From Lamellibrachia columna (Eukaryota; Annelida; Polychaeta; Sabellida; Siboglinidae), in NCBI GenBank assembly GCA_963662155.1, contig OY759261.1, positions 39,470,996-39,534,995 of the forward strand: 64,000 nt of DNA. Reading direction: 5' to 3'. Both the position numbers and the translations under genes were made by a program. The notes beneath the pieces are model-generated. The model saw nothing but the letters and a program-made list of their open reading frames with translations. It was not told the DNA's origin and did no database searches. Shown piece by piece: positions 9,133-21,449 of this stretch. Position 1 is the first letter of the stretch. Each line of letters starts with the position of its first letter.

Positions 9133-12100
9133 GTGACATCAGATAATTGTAAACAGCATCTTGTACTACATAAGTGTCATCACCAGAGATTTGTACACAG
9201 CATCTCGTACTACAGTAGTGTCATTACCACAGACTTGTACACAGCATCTCATAATATATCAGTGTCATCACCACAGACTTGTACACAGCATCTCGTAATA
9301 CATAAGTGTCATCATCAGAGACTCGTACACAGCATCTCGTACTACACAAGTATCATCACCAGAGACTCATATACTGCATCTCATATTACATAAGTGTCAT
9401 CACCAGAGACTCGTATTCAGCATCTCGTATTGCATAAGTGTCATCACCAGATATTGGTATACAGCATCTCGTATTGCATAAGTGTCATCACCAGAGACTC
9501 GTATACAGCATCTCGTATTGCATAAGTGTCCTCACCAGATACTCATATAGACCATATCGTATTGCATCAGGGACATCACGAGAGACTGGTATGCAGCAAC
9601 TAGTATTGCAAAACTGTCATCACCAGAGACTCGTATACAGCATCTATTATTGCAAAAGTGTCATCACCAGAGACTCATATGCAGTATCTCGTATTGCATC
9701 AGTGACATCACCAGAGACTGGTATACAGCATCTCGTATTGCATAAGTGTCATCACCAGAGACTCTTATACAACATCTCGTACTACATCAGTGTCATCACC
9801 AGAGACTCATATACAGCATCTCGTATTGCATCAGTGACATCACCAGAGACTGGTATACAGCATCTCGTATTGCATAAGTGTGATCACCAGAGACTCATAT
9901 ACAGCATCTCGTATTGCATAAGTGTCATCACCAGATACTCATATACAGCATCTAGTATTACACAAGTGTCATCACCAGAGACTTGCATACAGCATCTCAT
10001 ATTACATTAGTGTCATCACCAGAGACTCATACACAGCATCTCGTATTACATAAGTGTTATCACCAGAGACTCGTATACAGCATCACGTACTACATAAGTG
10101 TCATAACTAGAGACACGTACACAGCATATCGTACTACTTAAGTGTCATCACAAGAGACTCGTGTACAGCACCTCATACTACATAAGTGTCATCACCAGAG
10201 ACTGGTATAGAGCATCTCGTATTCCATAAATGTCATCACCAAAGACTCGTATACAGAATATCGTATTACATAAGTGTCATCACCAGAGACTCGTATTCAG
10301 CATCACGTACAACATAAGTGTCATCACCACAGACTCGTACACAGCATCTCGTATTACATAAGTGCCATCATCAGAGACTCATACACAGAATCTCGTATTA
10401 CATAAGTGTCATCACGAGAGACTCGTACACAGCATCTCATAATACATGAGTGTCATCACCAGAGACACGTATACAGCATATCGTACTACATAAGTGTCAT
10501 CACCAGATACTCGTAGAGAGCATCTCGTTTTGCATTAGTGTCATCACAAGAGATTCGTGTACACCATATCATACTACATAAGTGTCATCACCAAATACTG
10601 GTATACAGCATCTCGTACTACGTAAGTGTCATCACCAGATACTCGTATACAGCATCTCGTATTATATAAGTGTCATCACCAGAGACTCGTATACAGCATC
10701 TCGTATTACATAAGCATCATCACTAGAGATTCGTATACAGCATCTCGTATTACATAAGTGTCATCACCAGAGACTCGTAAACAGCATCCCGTACTACATA
10801 AGTGTCATCACTAGAGACTCGTACAAAACATATCGTACTACTTAAGTGTCATCATCAGAGACTCATAAACAGCATCTCGTATTACATCAGTGTCATCACC
10901 AGAGACTCATACACAGCATCTCATAATACGTGAGTGTCATCTCCTTGGGACTCATACAGAGCCTCTCGTACTACACAAGTATCATCACCAGAGACTCGTA
11001 TACAGCATATCGTATTACATAACTGTCATCACCAGAAACGCGTACACAGCATCTCGTATTACATAAGTGTCATCACCAGAGACTGGTATAGAGCATCTCG
11101 TTTTGAATTAGTGTCATCACAAGGGACTCGTGTACAGCATCTCATATTACATAAGTGTCATCACCAAAGACTGGTATACAGCATCTCGTATTGCATAAGT
11201 GTCATCACTAGAGACTCGTATACAGCATCTCGTATTGAATAAGTATCATCACCAGATACTCGTATACAGCATCTCGTATTACATAAGTGTCATCACCAGA
11301 GACTCGTATACAGTATCTCGTATTACATAAATGTCATCACCAGAGATTCGTATACAGCATCATGTACTACATCAGTGTCATCACCAGAGACTCATACACA
11401 GCATCTCGTATTGCAAAAGCGACATCACCAGACACTGGTATACAGCATCTCGTATTGCATCAGTGTCATCACCAGAGATTCGTACAAAGCATCTCGTATT
11501 ACATCAGTGCCATCACCAGAGACTCGTATACAGCATCTCGTATTACATAAGTGTCATCACCAGAGACTCGTATACAGCATCACGTACTAAATAAGTGTCA
11601 TCAACAGAGATTCGTACACAGCATCTCGTACTACATAAATGTATTATATAAGTGTCATCACCAGAGACTCGTACACAGCATCTCGTATTACATAAGTATC
11701 ATCAACAGAGACTCGTATACAGCATCTCGTATTACATAAGTGTCATCACCAGAGACTCGTATACAGCATCACGTACTACATAAGAGTCTTCACTAGAGAC
11801 TCGTACACCGCATTTCGTACTATTTAAGTGTCATCACCAGAGACTCATAAACAGCATCTCGTATTACATAAGTGTCATCACCAGAGACTCGTACACAGCA
11901 TCTCATAATATGTGAATGTCATCTCCGTGGGACTCATACAGAGCCTCTCGTACTACACAAGTATCATCACCAGAGATTCGTATACAGCATATCGTACTAC
12001 ATAACTGTCATCACCAGATACTCGTACACAGCATCTCGTATTACATAAGTAGAGATTTGTACACAGCATCTCGTACTACATCAATGTCATTACCACATAC

Positions 12101-15100
12101 TTGTACACAGCTTCTCGTAATATATAAATGTCACCACCACATACTTGTACACAGCATCTCGTATTACATAAGTGTCATCACCAGAGATTCGTACACAGCA
12201 TCTCTTACTACATAAGTGTCATCACCAGAGACTTGTACACAGCATCTCATAATACACGAGTGGCATCACCAGAGACTCATACACAGCATATCGTACTACA
12301 CTACACAAGTATCATCATCAGAAACTCGTATACAGCATGTCGTATTACATAAGTGTCATCACCAAAGATTCGTATACAGCATCACGTACTAAATAAGTGT
12401 CATCGACAGAGACTCGTACATAGCATTTAGTACTACATAAGTGTCATCACCAGAGATTTGTACAAATCATCCCGTACTACATAAGTGTCATTACCACAGA
12501 CTTGTACACAGCTTCTCATAATATATAAATGTCATCACCACATAATTGTACACAGCATCTCGTATTACATAAGTGTCATCACCAGAGATTCGTACACAGC
12601 ATCACGTACTACATAAGTGTCATCACCAGAGACTTGTACAGAGCATCTCATAATACATTAGGGTCATCACCAGAGACTCATACACAGCATCTCGTTCTAC
12701 ACAAGTATCATCACCAGAGGCTCGTTTACAGCATCTCGTACTACATAAGTGTCATCACCAGATACTCGTGTAAAGCATCTCGAATTACATAAGTGTCATC
12801 ACTAGAGACTCGTATATAGCATCTCGTATTACATAAGTGTCATCACAAGAGACTCGTGTACAGCATCATGTACTACATAAGTGTCATCACCACATACTTG
12901 TACACAGCATCTCATAATATATAAGAGTCATCACCAGAGACTTGTACACAGCATCTCATAATACATGAAAGTCATCACTAGAGACTCATACACAGAATCT
13001 CGTACTACACAAGTACCATCACCAGAGACTCGTATACAACATTTCGTACTACATAAGTGTCATCACCAGAAACTCGTACACAGCATCTCGTATTGCATAA
13101 GTGTCATCAACAGAGACTGGTATAGAGCATCTCGTTTTGCATAAGTGTCATCACAAGAGACTCGTGTACAGCATCTCATACTACATAAGTGTCATCACCA
13201 GAGACTGGTATAGAACATCTCGTATTGCATAAATGTCATCACCAAAGACTCGTACACAGCATCTCGTATTACATAAGTGTCATCACCAGAGACTCATACA
13301 CAGAATCTCGTATTTCAAAAGTGTCATCACCAGAGACTCATACACAGAATCTCGTACTACATAAGTGTCATCACCAGATACTCGTATAAAGCATCTCGAA
13401 TTACATAAGTGTCATCACCAGAGACTCGTATATAGCATCTCGTATTACATAAGTGTCATCACAAGAGACTCGTGTACAGCATCATGTACTACATAAGTGT
13501 CATAACCACATACTTGTACACAGCATCTCATAATATATAAGAGTCATCACCAGAGACTTGTACACAGCATCTCATAATACATGAAAGTCATCACTAGAGA
13601 CTCATACACAGAATCTCGTACTACACAAGTACCATCACCAGAGACTCGTATACAACATTTCGTACTACATAAGTGTCATCACCAGAAACTCGTACACAGC
13701 ATCTCGTATTGCATAAGTGTCATCAACAGAGACTGGTATAGAGCATCTCGTTTTGCATAAGTGTCATCACAAGAGACTCGTGTACAGCATCTCATACTAC
13801 ATAAGTGTCATCACCAGAGACTGGTATAGAACACCTCGTATTGCATAAATGTCATCACCAAAGACTCGTATACATAATCTCGTATTACATAAGTGACATC
13901 ACCAGAGACTCGTATTCAGCATCACGTACTACGTAAGTGTCATCACCAGAGACTCGTATACAACATTTCGTACTACATAAGTGTCATCACCATAAACTCG
14001 TACACAGCATCTCGTATTACATAAGTGTCATCAACAGAGACTGGTATAGAACATCTCGTTTTGCATAAGTGTCATCACAAGAGACTCGTGTACAGCATCT
14101 CATACTACATAAATGTCATCACCAGAGGCTCGTATTCAGCATCACGTACTACGTAAGTGTCATCACAAGAGACTCGTACACAGCATCTCGTATTACATAA
14201 GTGTCATCACCAGAGACTCATACACAGAATCTCGTATTTCAAAAGTGTCATCACCAGAGACTCATACACAGAATCTCCTACTACATAAGTGTCATCACCA
14301 GATACTCGTATAAAGCATCTCGAATTACATAAGTGTCATCACCAGAGACTCGTGTACAGCATCATGTACTACATAAGTGTCATCACCAGAGACTCATACA
14401 CATCATCTCGTATTACATAATTGACATCACCAGAGACTAGTATACAGCATCATGTACTACACAAATGTCATCACCAGAGACTCATACACAGAATCTCGTA
14501 CTACATAAGTGTCATCACCAGATACTCGTTCACAACATCTCGTACTACATAAGTGTCATCACCAAATATTTGTACACAGCATCTCATAATATATAAGAGT
14601 CATCACCAGAGACTTGTACACAGCATCTCATAATACATGAAAGTCATCACTAGAGACTCATACACTGCATCTCGTACTACACAAGTACCATCACCAGAGA
14701 CTCGTATACAGCATTTCGTACTACATAAGTGTCATCAACAGATATTCGTACACAGCATCTCTTATTACATAAGTGTCATCACCAGAGACTGGTATAGAAC
14801 ATCTCGTATTGCATAAATGTCATCACCAAAGACTCGTATACAGAATCTCGTATTACATAAGTGTCATCACCAGATACTCGTATTCAGCATCACGTACTAC
14901 GTAAGTGTCATCACCAGAGACTCGTACACAGCATTTCGTATTACATAAGTGTCATCACCAGAGACTCATACACAGAATCTCGTATTACATAAGTGTCATC
15001 ACCAGAGACTCGTACACAGCATCTCATAATACATGAGTGTCATCACCAGAGACTCGTATACAGCATATCGTACTACATAAGTGTCTTCACCAGATACTCG

Positions 15101-17158
15101 TAGAGAGTATCTCGTATTACATCAGTGTCATCACCAGATACTCGTATAGAACATCTCATTTTGCATTAGTGTCATCACAAGAGACTCGTGTACACCATAT
15201 CATACTACATAAGTGTCATCACCAAAGACTGGTATACAGCATCTCGTACTACGTAAATGTCATCACCAGATACTCGTATACAGCATCTCGTATTATATAA
15301 GTATCATCATCAGAGACTCGTATACAGCATCTCGTATTACATAAGTGTCATCACCAGAGACTCGTATGCAGCATCACGTACTACATAAGTGTCATCACTA
15401 GAGACTCGTACACAGCATATCGAACTACTTAAGTGTCATCACCAGAGACTCATAAACAGCATCTCGTATTACATGAGTGTCATCATCAGAGATTCGTACA
15501 CAGCATCTCATAATACGTGAGTGTCATCTCCTTGGGACTCATACAGAGCCTCTCTTCCTACACAAGTATCATCACCAGAGGCTCGTATACAGCATATCGT
15601 ACAACATAACTGTCATCACCAGATACTCGTACACAGCATCTCGTATTACATAAGTGTCATCACCAGAAAATTGTATAGAGCATTTCGTTTTGAATTAGTG
15701 TCATCACAAAAGACTCGTGTACAGCATCTCGTATTACTTAAGTGTCGTCACCAAAGACTGGTATACAGCATCTCGTATTGCATAAGTGTCATCAATAGAG
15801 ACTCGTATACAGCATCTCGTATTGCATAAGTGTCATCACCAAAGACTGGTATACAGCATCTCGTATTGCATAAGTGTCATCACTAGAGACTCGTATACAG
15901 CATCTCGTATTGCATAAGTGTCATCACAAGATACTCGTATACAGCATCTCGTATTACATAAGTGTCATCACCAGAGACTCGTATACAGTATCTCGTACTT
16001 CATAAGTGTCATTACCACATACCTGTACACAGCTTCTCATAATATATAAATGTCATCAACACATACTTGTACACAGCGTCTCGTATTACATAAGTGTCAT
16101 CACCAGAGATTCTTACACAGCATCACGTACTACACAAGTATAATCACCAGAGACTCGTTTAAAGCATCTCGTACTACATAAGTGTCATCACCAGATACTC
16201 GTATAAAGCATCTCGAATTACATAAGTGTCATCACCAGAGACTCGAATATAGTATCTCGTATTACATCAGTGTCATCACCAGAGACTCGTGTACAGCATC
16301 ATGTACTACATAAGTGTCATCACCAGAGACTAGTACACAGCATCTCGTATTACATAATTGATATCACCAGACACAGGTATGCAGCATCTCGTATTGCATA
16401 AGTGTCATCACCAGAGATTAGTATACAGCATCTCGTATTACATGAGTGACATCAACAGAGTCTGGTATAGAGCATCTCGTTTTGCATCAGGGTCATCATA
16501 AGAGACTCGTGTACAGCATCTCATACTACATCAGTGTCATCACCAGAGATTGGTGTACAGCATCTCGTATTGCATAAATGTAATCACCAAAGACTCGTAT
16601 ACAGCATCTCGTATTTCATAAGTGTCATCACCAGAGACTCATACACAGCATCTCGTATTACATAAGTGTCATCACCAGAGACTAGTACACAGCATCTCAT
16701 AATATATGAGTGTCATCACCAGAGACTCATATACAGCATCTCGTACTACACAAGAATCATCACCAGAGACTCGTATACAGCATCTCCTACTACATCATTG
16801 TTATCACCAGACACTCGTAGACCTCATCTCGTATTACATTAGTGTCATCACCAGTGACTGGTATTGAGCATCTCATTTTGCATTAGTGTCATCACAAGAG
16901 ACTCGTGTACAGCATCTCATACTATATAAGTGTCATCACTAAAGACTGGTATACAGCATCTCGTACTACATAAGTGTCATCACCAGATACTCGTACACAG
17001 CATCTCGTATTACATTAGTTTCATCACCAGAGTCTTGTATAGAGCATCTCGTTTTGCATAAATGTCATCACAAGAGACTCGTGTACAGCATCATGTACTA
17101 CATAAATGTCATCTCCAGAGACTCATACACAGCTTCTCGTATTACATAAGTGACATCA
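9133..17158 (+). repeat. 44-bp satellite array, left segment
   Basis: About 180 copies of a 44-bp unit whose core is GTGTCATCACCAGAGACTCG, followed by TATACAGCATCTCG and TATTACATAA. Variants include GTACAC for GTATAC, TACTAC, TATTGC or TAATAT for TATTAC, and GACATC for GTCATC. The first unit is degenerate (GTGACATCAGATAATTG). Partial-unit insertions and deletions occur, for example at 11640 and 12045. The unit is not a multiple of three, so the frame cycles every 132 bp and long plus-strand open frames arise wherever the ACATAA stop is mutated. These are not genes. Confidence 0.97.
12784..14350 (+). repeat. 616-bp and 924-bp higher-order periods in the array
   Basis: The block with ACAAGAGACTCGTGTACAGC and a following ATCATGTAC at 12841 recurs at 13457 (+616, 14 units). 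The block around 13189-13389 recurs at about 14113-14313 (+924, 21 units) with private variants such as TTTCAAAAGTGTC preserved. Confidence 0.8.
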
Positions 17159-17183
17159 TTTTGAGTGTAGGGGATGCGCACGG

Positions 17184-18350
17184 ATGAAGGAACTAGAGGT
17201 GGAGTTGGAAGAGCTGAGGCTGCTCGTTGTGGCAATGGTGGGAAGGGAACAGGGGAGTTGTGCCAGTAGTTCCGGTGGGGGAACTGTAGACGATAAAGTG
17301 TCGAAAGACACAAGAGATGCTAGGGAGAGCTCACCTCAGCCTGGGAGGAAGCTGAGAGGAGGGAAGGTGACAGGTCATAGGGAGACAGGACGTAAGGAGA
17401 CGGGAAGGAAAGGAACGGAAGGGAAGACAACCAGAGTGAAGGAGATGGGAGTAGGGGAGACAGGAGGGAAGGAGAAGGGAGTGGGGGAGACGGGAGGGAA
17501 GACAACCGGAGTGAAGGAGAGGGAAGTAGCGGCGACAGGAGGGAAGGAGAAGGGAGTGGGGGAGACGGGAGGGAAAACAACCGGAGGGAAGGAGAGGGGA
17601 GTAGGGGAGACAGGAGGGAAGGAGAAGGGAGTGGGGGAGACGGAAGGGAAAACAACCGGAGTGAAGGAGAGGGGAGTGGGAGAGACAAGAGCAAAGGAGT
17701 GGGAAGTGGGGGAGACAGGAGGGAAGGGGTCAGGACAGAATGTGATGGAGGGGATCGAAAGGAAGAGTTATTCTGCAGCAGTGATAGAGGGGGTGAGGAA
17801 GAGAGCGAGGGTGTTTGTGGGGGATTCGATAGTTAGGAAGACCGACAGAGTCTTAAACAAGGGAGATGATGTGGTGGTCTGCTTGCCTGGAGCCAAAATA
17901 GAGGCGATAACTGAGAGGGTAAAAAACATCGTAGGCTCGGGTAAGGGTGGATCTGTTTTAGTACACGTAGGGACAAATAACGTAGAGAGGGAGGGTACAA
18001 CTGCCATAGTTAGGAAATATAGGCAGTTGGTCAGAACACTAAAACAGACGCGGGTTGAGCAGGTAATACTGTCAGGGATTTTACCTGTAATGGGCAGGAG
18101 GGGTCACAAATATCGAAATTGTCGGGGGATGGCAATTAACATGTTAGTCCAGAGGCTGTGTAGGGAAGAGGAAGTTGGATTTGTGGATTTATGGGGAAGT
18201 TTTGTTGGGAGGGCAGATATGTACATGAAGGATGGGCTTCATTTAAGTGGAAAGGGGGCGGCAGTATTCGCGGACAAACTTTCAGCAGCAGTAGATAGCG
18301 ACTTGGGTACAATGACAAATGTTTTTGGAAGTAAACATTCTTTAAACTAG
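17184..18350 (+). CDS. LINE ORF1 protein with SGNH/GDSL esterase domain
   Basis: 388 residues from the first ATG. Residues 1-20 are a leucine-rich heptad segment (MKELEVELEELRLL), probably a coiled coil. Residues 60-185 are a low-complexity Lys/Gly/Glu/Thr region built from 25-residue (75-bp) repeats. Residues 208-370 form an SGNH hydrolase domain: block I GDSIV with Ser216, block III HVGTNNV with Asn265, and block V DGLHLS with Asp350 and His353. Esterase-type ORF1 proteins are known from CR1 and L2 elements and are thought to help RNP formation. The frame is open upstream of the ATG to the element's first base and reads CRGCARM, so the true start and an N-terminal zinc knuckle may have been lost by 5' truncation. 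It ends in a shift-prone heptamer next to TAG. Confidence 0.9.
   Translation: MKELEVELEELRLLVVAMVGREQGSCASSSGGGTVDDKVSKDTRDARESSPQPGRKLRGGKVTGHRETGRKETGRKGTEGKTTRVKEMGVGETGGKEKGVGETGGKTTGVKEREVAATGGKEKGVGETGGKTTGGKERGVGETGGKEKGVGETEGKTTGVKERGVGETRAKEWEVGETGGKGSGQNVMEGIERKSYSAAVIEGVRKRARVFVGDSIVRKTDRVLNKGDDVVVCLPGAKIEAITERVKNIVGSGKGGSVLVHVGTNNVEREGTTAIVRKYRQLVRTLKQTRVEQVILSGILPVMGRRGHKYRNCRGMAINMLVQRLCREEEVGFVDLWGSFVGRADMYMKDGLHLSGKGAAVFADKLSAAVDSDLGTMTNVFGSKHSLN
17457..17720 (+). repeat. 75-bp repeats coding the ORF1 linker
   Basis: CAGGAGGGAAGGAGAAGGGA begins at 17461, 17536 and 17611, exactly 75 bp apart, with degenerate units on both sides. The frame is preserved (25 residues per unit, GGKEKGVGETGGKTTG core). 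The purine-rich strand also explains the proline/serine-rich shadow frame on the minus strand. Confidence 0.9.
18341..18347 (+). promoter_or_regulatory. candidate -1 ribosomal frameshift site
   Basis: The heptamer T TTA AAC lies in phase with ORF1 (codons TCT TTA AAC TAG) as its last codons. ORF2 is in the -1 frame and opens just before it (previous stop TAA at 18332-18334), with no ATG before the endonuclease. A one-base slip would continue TTT AAA CTA GAA into ORF2. U UUA AAC is an established efficient slippery sequence in other systems; its use here is inference. No downstream pseudoknot was identified by eye. Confidence 0.6.
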
Positions 18351-18352
18351 AA

Positions 18353-21226
18353 GTGCAGGGGGGTTACCTAGAGGTGTCTCAAGCAGAACAAGAGGCCACT
18401 AGCACAGATAAACCAATATCAAATCATCCGAAAAACATCTCTGAAAAAGGTTATATATGCGTATGTTTAAATGCAAGGAGCATAGTAAATAAGAAAAACG
18501 AATTAAACATTATGGTAGAAGATATTGACCCTCACATAATTGGTATAACTGAATCATGGGCCAACATAGATATTACAGATGCTGAATTAGGACTGACAGG
18601 ATACGTAATGTTTAGGAAAGATCGAATAGGAAGAAGGGGCGGGGGAGTTATTTTATATGTTAAAGAATCTATTCAGGCTTATGAAATAAAACTAGAAAGG
18701 GAAGCAGATTGCGATGAAGCTGTTTGGTGCAAAATTGTTTCAGGAAATTCAAAATTAACTATTGGATTAGTTTACCGAAGTCCAAACATAAACGAAGAGG
18801 ACAACACAAAAATAAAAAACGCTATAAAGGAAGTTAGTAAAGGGGAATGTATCATAATGGGAGATTTTAACCATGGACACATACAATGGAATTCTCTAGA
18901 GAGCACAGGGATTGAGGATCAACAATTTCTATGTTTAATCCAGGATAGCTTTCTTACTCAGCACGTACTAGAACCAACCAGGGGAGAAAATGTATTAGAT
19001 ATAGTTTTGTCATCACAAAAAGAATTAGTGGACAATGTAAAAATATTTGAACCATTGGGTAATAGTGACCATAATCAAATACATTTTGACATCAATGTAA
19101 AATCAGAAAGTAAAAATAAGAAAACGTACAAGAGAAACTTCCACAAAGGTAACTACAAAGATATGAGAAAATACTTAGCACAGCTAGATTGGAATAACAT
19201 GCTGATGAATAAGACCGCAATTGAATGCTGGAACATTCTTAAATATGAAATTGAGAGTATCATCGATAAATTTGTTCCCTTCCGAAAACAAGGAAAACGG
19301 TGTAGAAAGAAACATTTGTCAAAAGAGGCTATTAGAAAAATAATGCTAAAACAAACTATGTGGAGGGTTTATAGGCGTACCAGAAAGGAAGAAGACTATG
19401 CAAAATACAAAGAGGCACTTAATGCAGCTACAACTGAAATCAGACAATCTAAAAGAAGCTATGAGCAAAAACTGGCATGTAACATAAAAAATGACAGCAA
19501 GAGTTTTTATGCATATGTCAGGAGTAAACAAAACGTACAAGACAAGGTTGGACCTCTAGAAGACAGTGCTGGAAATATAATATCACAGGGGTTTTTAATG
19601 GCGGAAGACCTAAATGGTTACTTCAGTTCAGTGTTTACCAAGGAAGATATTAGTTCATTACCAGTTGCTGATGCTAAATTTCAGGGGGCTAAATCTGAAT
19701 ATTTAGGACCGTTAGTTGTAACTCCAGAATTGGTAGCTAAGAAAATAAGGGCAATGAAGGATAACAAATCACCGGGAGTGGATGGGATTCCTCCAAAATT
19801 ACTAATGGAAACAGTAGATCAAATCAGTATACCACTTGCAAGAGTATTCAACTTGTCATTAAAAGAGGGAGTTGTTCCGTTTGAATGGAAAGAAGCAAAC
19901 ATCATACCATTATTTAAAAAGGGTTCGAGAAATAAGTCAGAGAATTACAGACCAGTGAGTTTAACGTCAGTGATTTGTAAATTATTAGAAAGGTTAATTA
20001 AAGACCATATGGTGGACTTCCTCGTTAAGCATAAATTATTAAATTCATCTCAACATGGATTCCTTAAAGCAAGGTCATGCTTAACAAATATGTTATGTTT
20101 TTTGGAAGAAATCACTAAGTGGATAGACGTGGGATCGCCAGTAGATATTATCTACTTAGATTTTCAGAAAGCTTTTGACAAAGTGCCACATCAAAGATTG
20201 CTACTTAAATTAAAAGCCCATGGTATCGGGGATAGCATAACTGACTGGATAGAACAATGGCTGACTGACAGAAGACAACGAGTTGTAGTAGATGGAGAAG
20301 TTTCAAATTGGAAATCGGTTTTGAGTGGGGTACCTCAAGGGTCAGTACTAGGACCTATATTATTCTTAATTTATATCAATGACTTGGACGACAGTATAAC
20401 AAGTAACGTACTGAAATTTGCGGATGACACAAAACTGTTTAGAAAGGTTAATACTGATGGTGATAAACAACATTTACAAAACGATCTAGACAGATTAGTG
20501 AAATGGTCTGAGAAATGGCAGATGCTGTTCAATTTTGGGAAATGTAAATGCCTACATACAGGACATGGGAACTTGAATGTAAACTATAAAATGGGAGATA
20601 CTGTTCTGGGTACTACTGTAAAAGAAAAGGACTTAGGAGTTACAATAAGCGCTGATATGAAAGTTTCAGAGCAGTGTGGTATTGCAGCTTCAAAGGGTAA
20701 TCAAATTCTTGGATTGATTAGAAGAAACATAACATACAAGGGAAAAAAGTTAATTATACCTCTTTATAAAGCAATAGTTAGACCTCATTTAGAATACTGT
20801 ATACAAGCATGGAGACCATATCGTAAGAAGGATATAGATACGCTTGAACGCATACAAAGGAGAGCAACTAAAATGATTCCAGAACTTAGAGACCTTAGTT
20901 ATGAAGAACGCCTGAAAGAATGTGGTTTAACAACTCTAGAGACAAGGAGGTTAAGAGGAGATCAGATTGAAGTTTTTAAGATATTGAATGGGTATGAAAT
21001 TATTGATAGAAATATGTTTTTCTCATTCAAGAAGGATAGCAGAACTAGAGGACATGAGGTAAAATTAGTAAAGGATCAATGTAGATTGGACATCAGGAAG
21101 CACTCGTTCTCACAGAGGACAATAAATGAATGGAACAAATTGTCTACAGATTGTGTAACTGCTAGCAGCGTGAATATGTTTAAAAACAAGGTTGACACAT
21201 ATCTCAGGAGGGCGGGTTATAAGTAG
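18353..21226 (+). CDS. LINE ORF2: APE endonuclease and reverse transcriptase
   Basis: 957 residues from a GTG; the frame is open from 18335 and the first ATG falls inside the endonuclease, so initiation is probably not by its own AUG. Residues 33-245 are an apurinic-type endonuclease that nicks target DNA: LNARS (Asn40), ITESW (Glu67), YRSPN (141-145), GDFN (Asp171, Asn173), Asp216 and SDH (238-240). Residues 460-780 are the reverse transcriptase: SPGVDGIPP, YRPVSLTS, QHGF, YLDFQKAFDKV (Asp603), SGVPQGSVLGP and FADD (Asp691, Asp692). The C-terminal region ends with NMFKNKVDTYLRRAGYK. No internal stop or frameshift was seen, so the enzyme could be active. Placement in the CR1/L2 group rests on motif style only. 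Confidence 0.93.
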   Translation: MQGGYLEVSQAEQEATSTDKPISNHPKNISEKGYICVCLNARSIVNKKNELNIMVEDIDPHIIGITESWANIDITDAELGLTGYVMFRKDRIGRRGGGVILYVKESIQAYEIKLEREADCDEAVWCKIVSGNSKLTIGLVYRSPNINEEDNTKIKNAIKEVSKGECIIMGDFNHGHIQWNSLESTGIEDQQFLCLIQDSFLTQHVLEPTRGENVLDIVLSSQKELVDNVKIFEPLGNSDHNQIHFDINVKSESKNKKTYKRNFHKGNYKDMRKYLAQLDWNNMLMNKTAIECWNILKYEIESIIDKFVPFRKQGKRCRKKHLSKEAIRKIMLKQTMWRVYRRTRKEEDYAKYKEALNAATTEIRQSKRSYEQKLACNIKNDSKSFYAYVRSKQNVQDKVGPLEDSAGNIISQGFLMAEDLNGYFSSVFTKEDISSLPVADAKFQGAKSEYLGPLVVTPELVAKKIRAMKDNKSPGVDGIPPKLLMETVDQISIPLARVFNLSLKEGVVPFEWKEANIIPLFKKGSRNKSENYRPVSLTSVICKLLERLIKDHMVDFLVKHKLLNSSQHGFLKARSCLTNMLCFLEEITKWIDVGSPVDIIYLDFQKAFDKVPHQRLLLKLKAHGIGDSITDWIEQWLTDRRQRVVVDGEVSNWKSVLSGVPQGSVLGPILFLIYINDLDDSITSNVLKFADDTKLFRKVNTDGDKQHLQNDLDRLVKWSEKWQMLFNFGKCKCLHTGHGNLNVNYKMGDTVLGTTVKEKDLGVTISADMKVSEQCGIAASKGNQILGLIRRNITYKGKKLIIPLYKAIVRPHLEYCIQAWRPYRKKDIDTLERIQRRATKMIPELRDLSYEERLKECGLTTLETRRLRGDQIEVFKILNGYEIIDRNMFFSFKKDSRTRGHEVKLVKDQCRLDIRKHSFSQRTINEWNKLSTDCVTASSVNMFKNKVDTYLRRAGYK

Positions 21227-21325
21227 GTGAACATTGTTGGACTCTCGATAAGCCAATGGCTTCCTTGTCCACTTGCCATCTGGGCCTTTGGCTTGGATGG
21301 CAAATCTTGTTAAATCTTGTTAAAT
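21227..21325 (+). other. LINE 3' UTR and terminal repeat
   Basis: About 75 nt of 3' UTR (GTTGGACTCTCGATAAGCC, then CACTTGCCAT and GGCTTGGATGGCAAA) plus the 10-bp terminal repeat. The same segments are recognisable in both older 3' fragments, so this is the conserved template end recognised by the family's reverse transcriptase. Confidence 0.85.
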
Positions 21326-21449
21326 CACCAGAGACTGGTATACAGCATCTCGTATTGCATAAGTGTCATCACCAGAGACTCGTATACAGCATCTCGTACT
21401 ACATAAGTGTCATCACCAGAGACTCGTACACAGCATCTCGTATTACATA

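Larger units (their letters stand above)
17159..21325 (+). mobile_element. CR1/L2-type LINE inserted in the 44-bp array
   Basis: A non-LTR retrotransposon of about 4.17 kb carries ORF1 (esterase type), ORF2 (endonuclease plus reverse transcriptase), a 3' UTR of about 100 bp and a terminal 10-bp repeat (AAATCTTGTT twice, then AAATC). The array is cut after GTGACATCA on the left and resumes at ATCACCAGAGACTGG on the right, so the interrupted unit is reconstituted precisely. At most a 4-bp duplication (ATCA) is visible. Short or absent target duplications and a microsatellite-like 3' end instead of poly(A) are typical of CR1/L2 elements. Two older 3' fragments of the same family lie at 6.0-6.35 and 55.35-55.6 kb. 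Confidence 0.95.

Noticed and set aside
17320..17694. 124-codon Pro/Ser/Leu-rich minus-strand frame
   Set aside because: Antisense shadow of the purine-rich 75-bp repeats in LINE ORF1.
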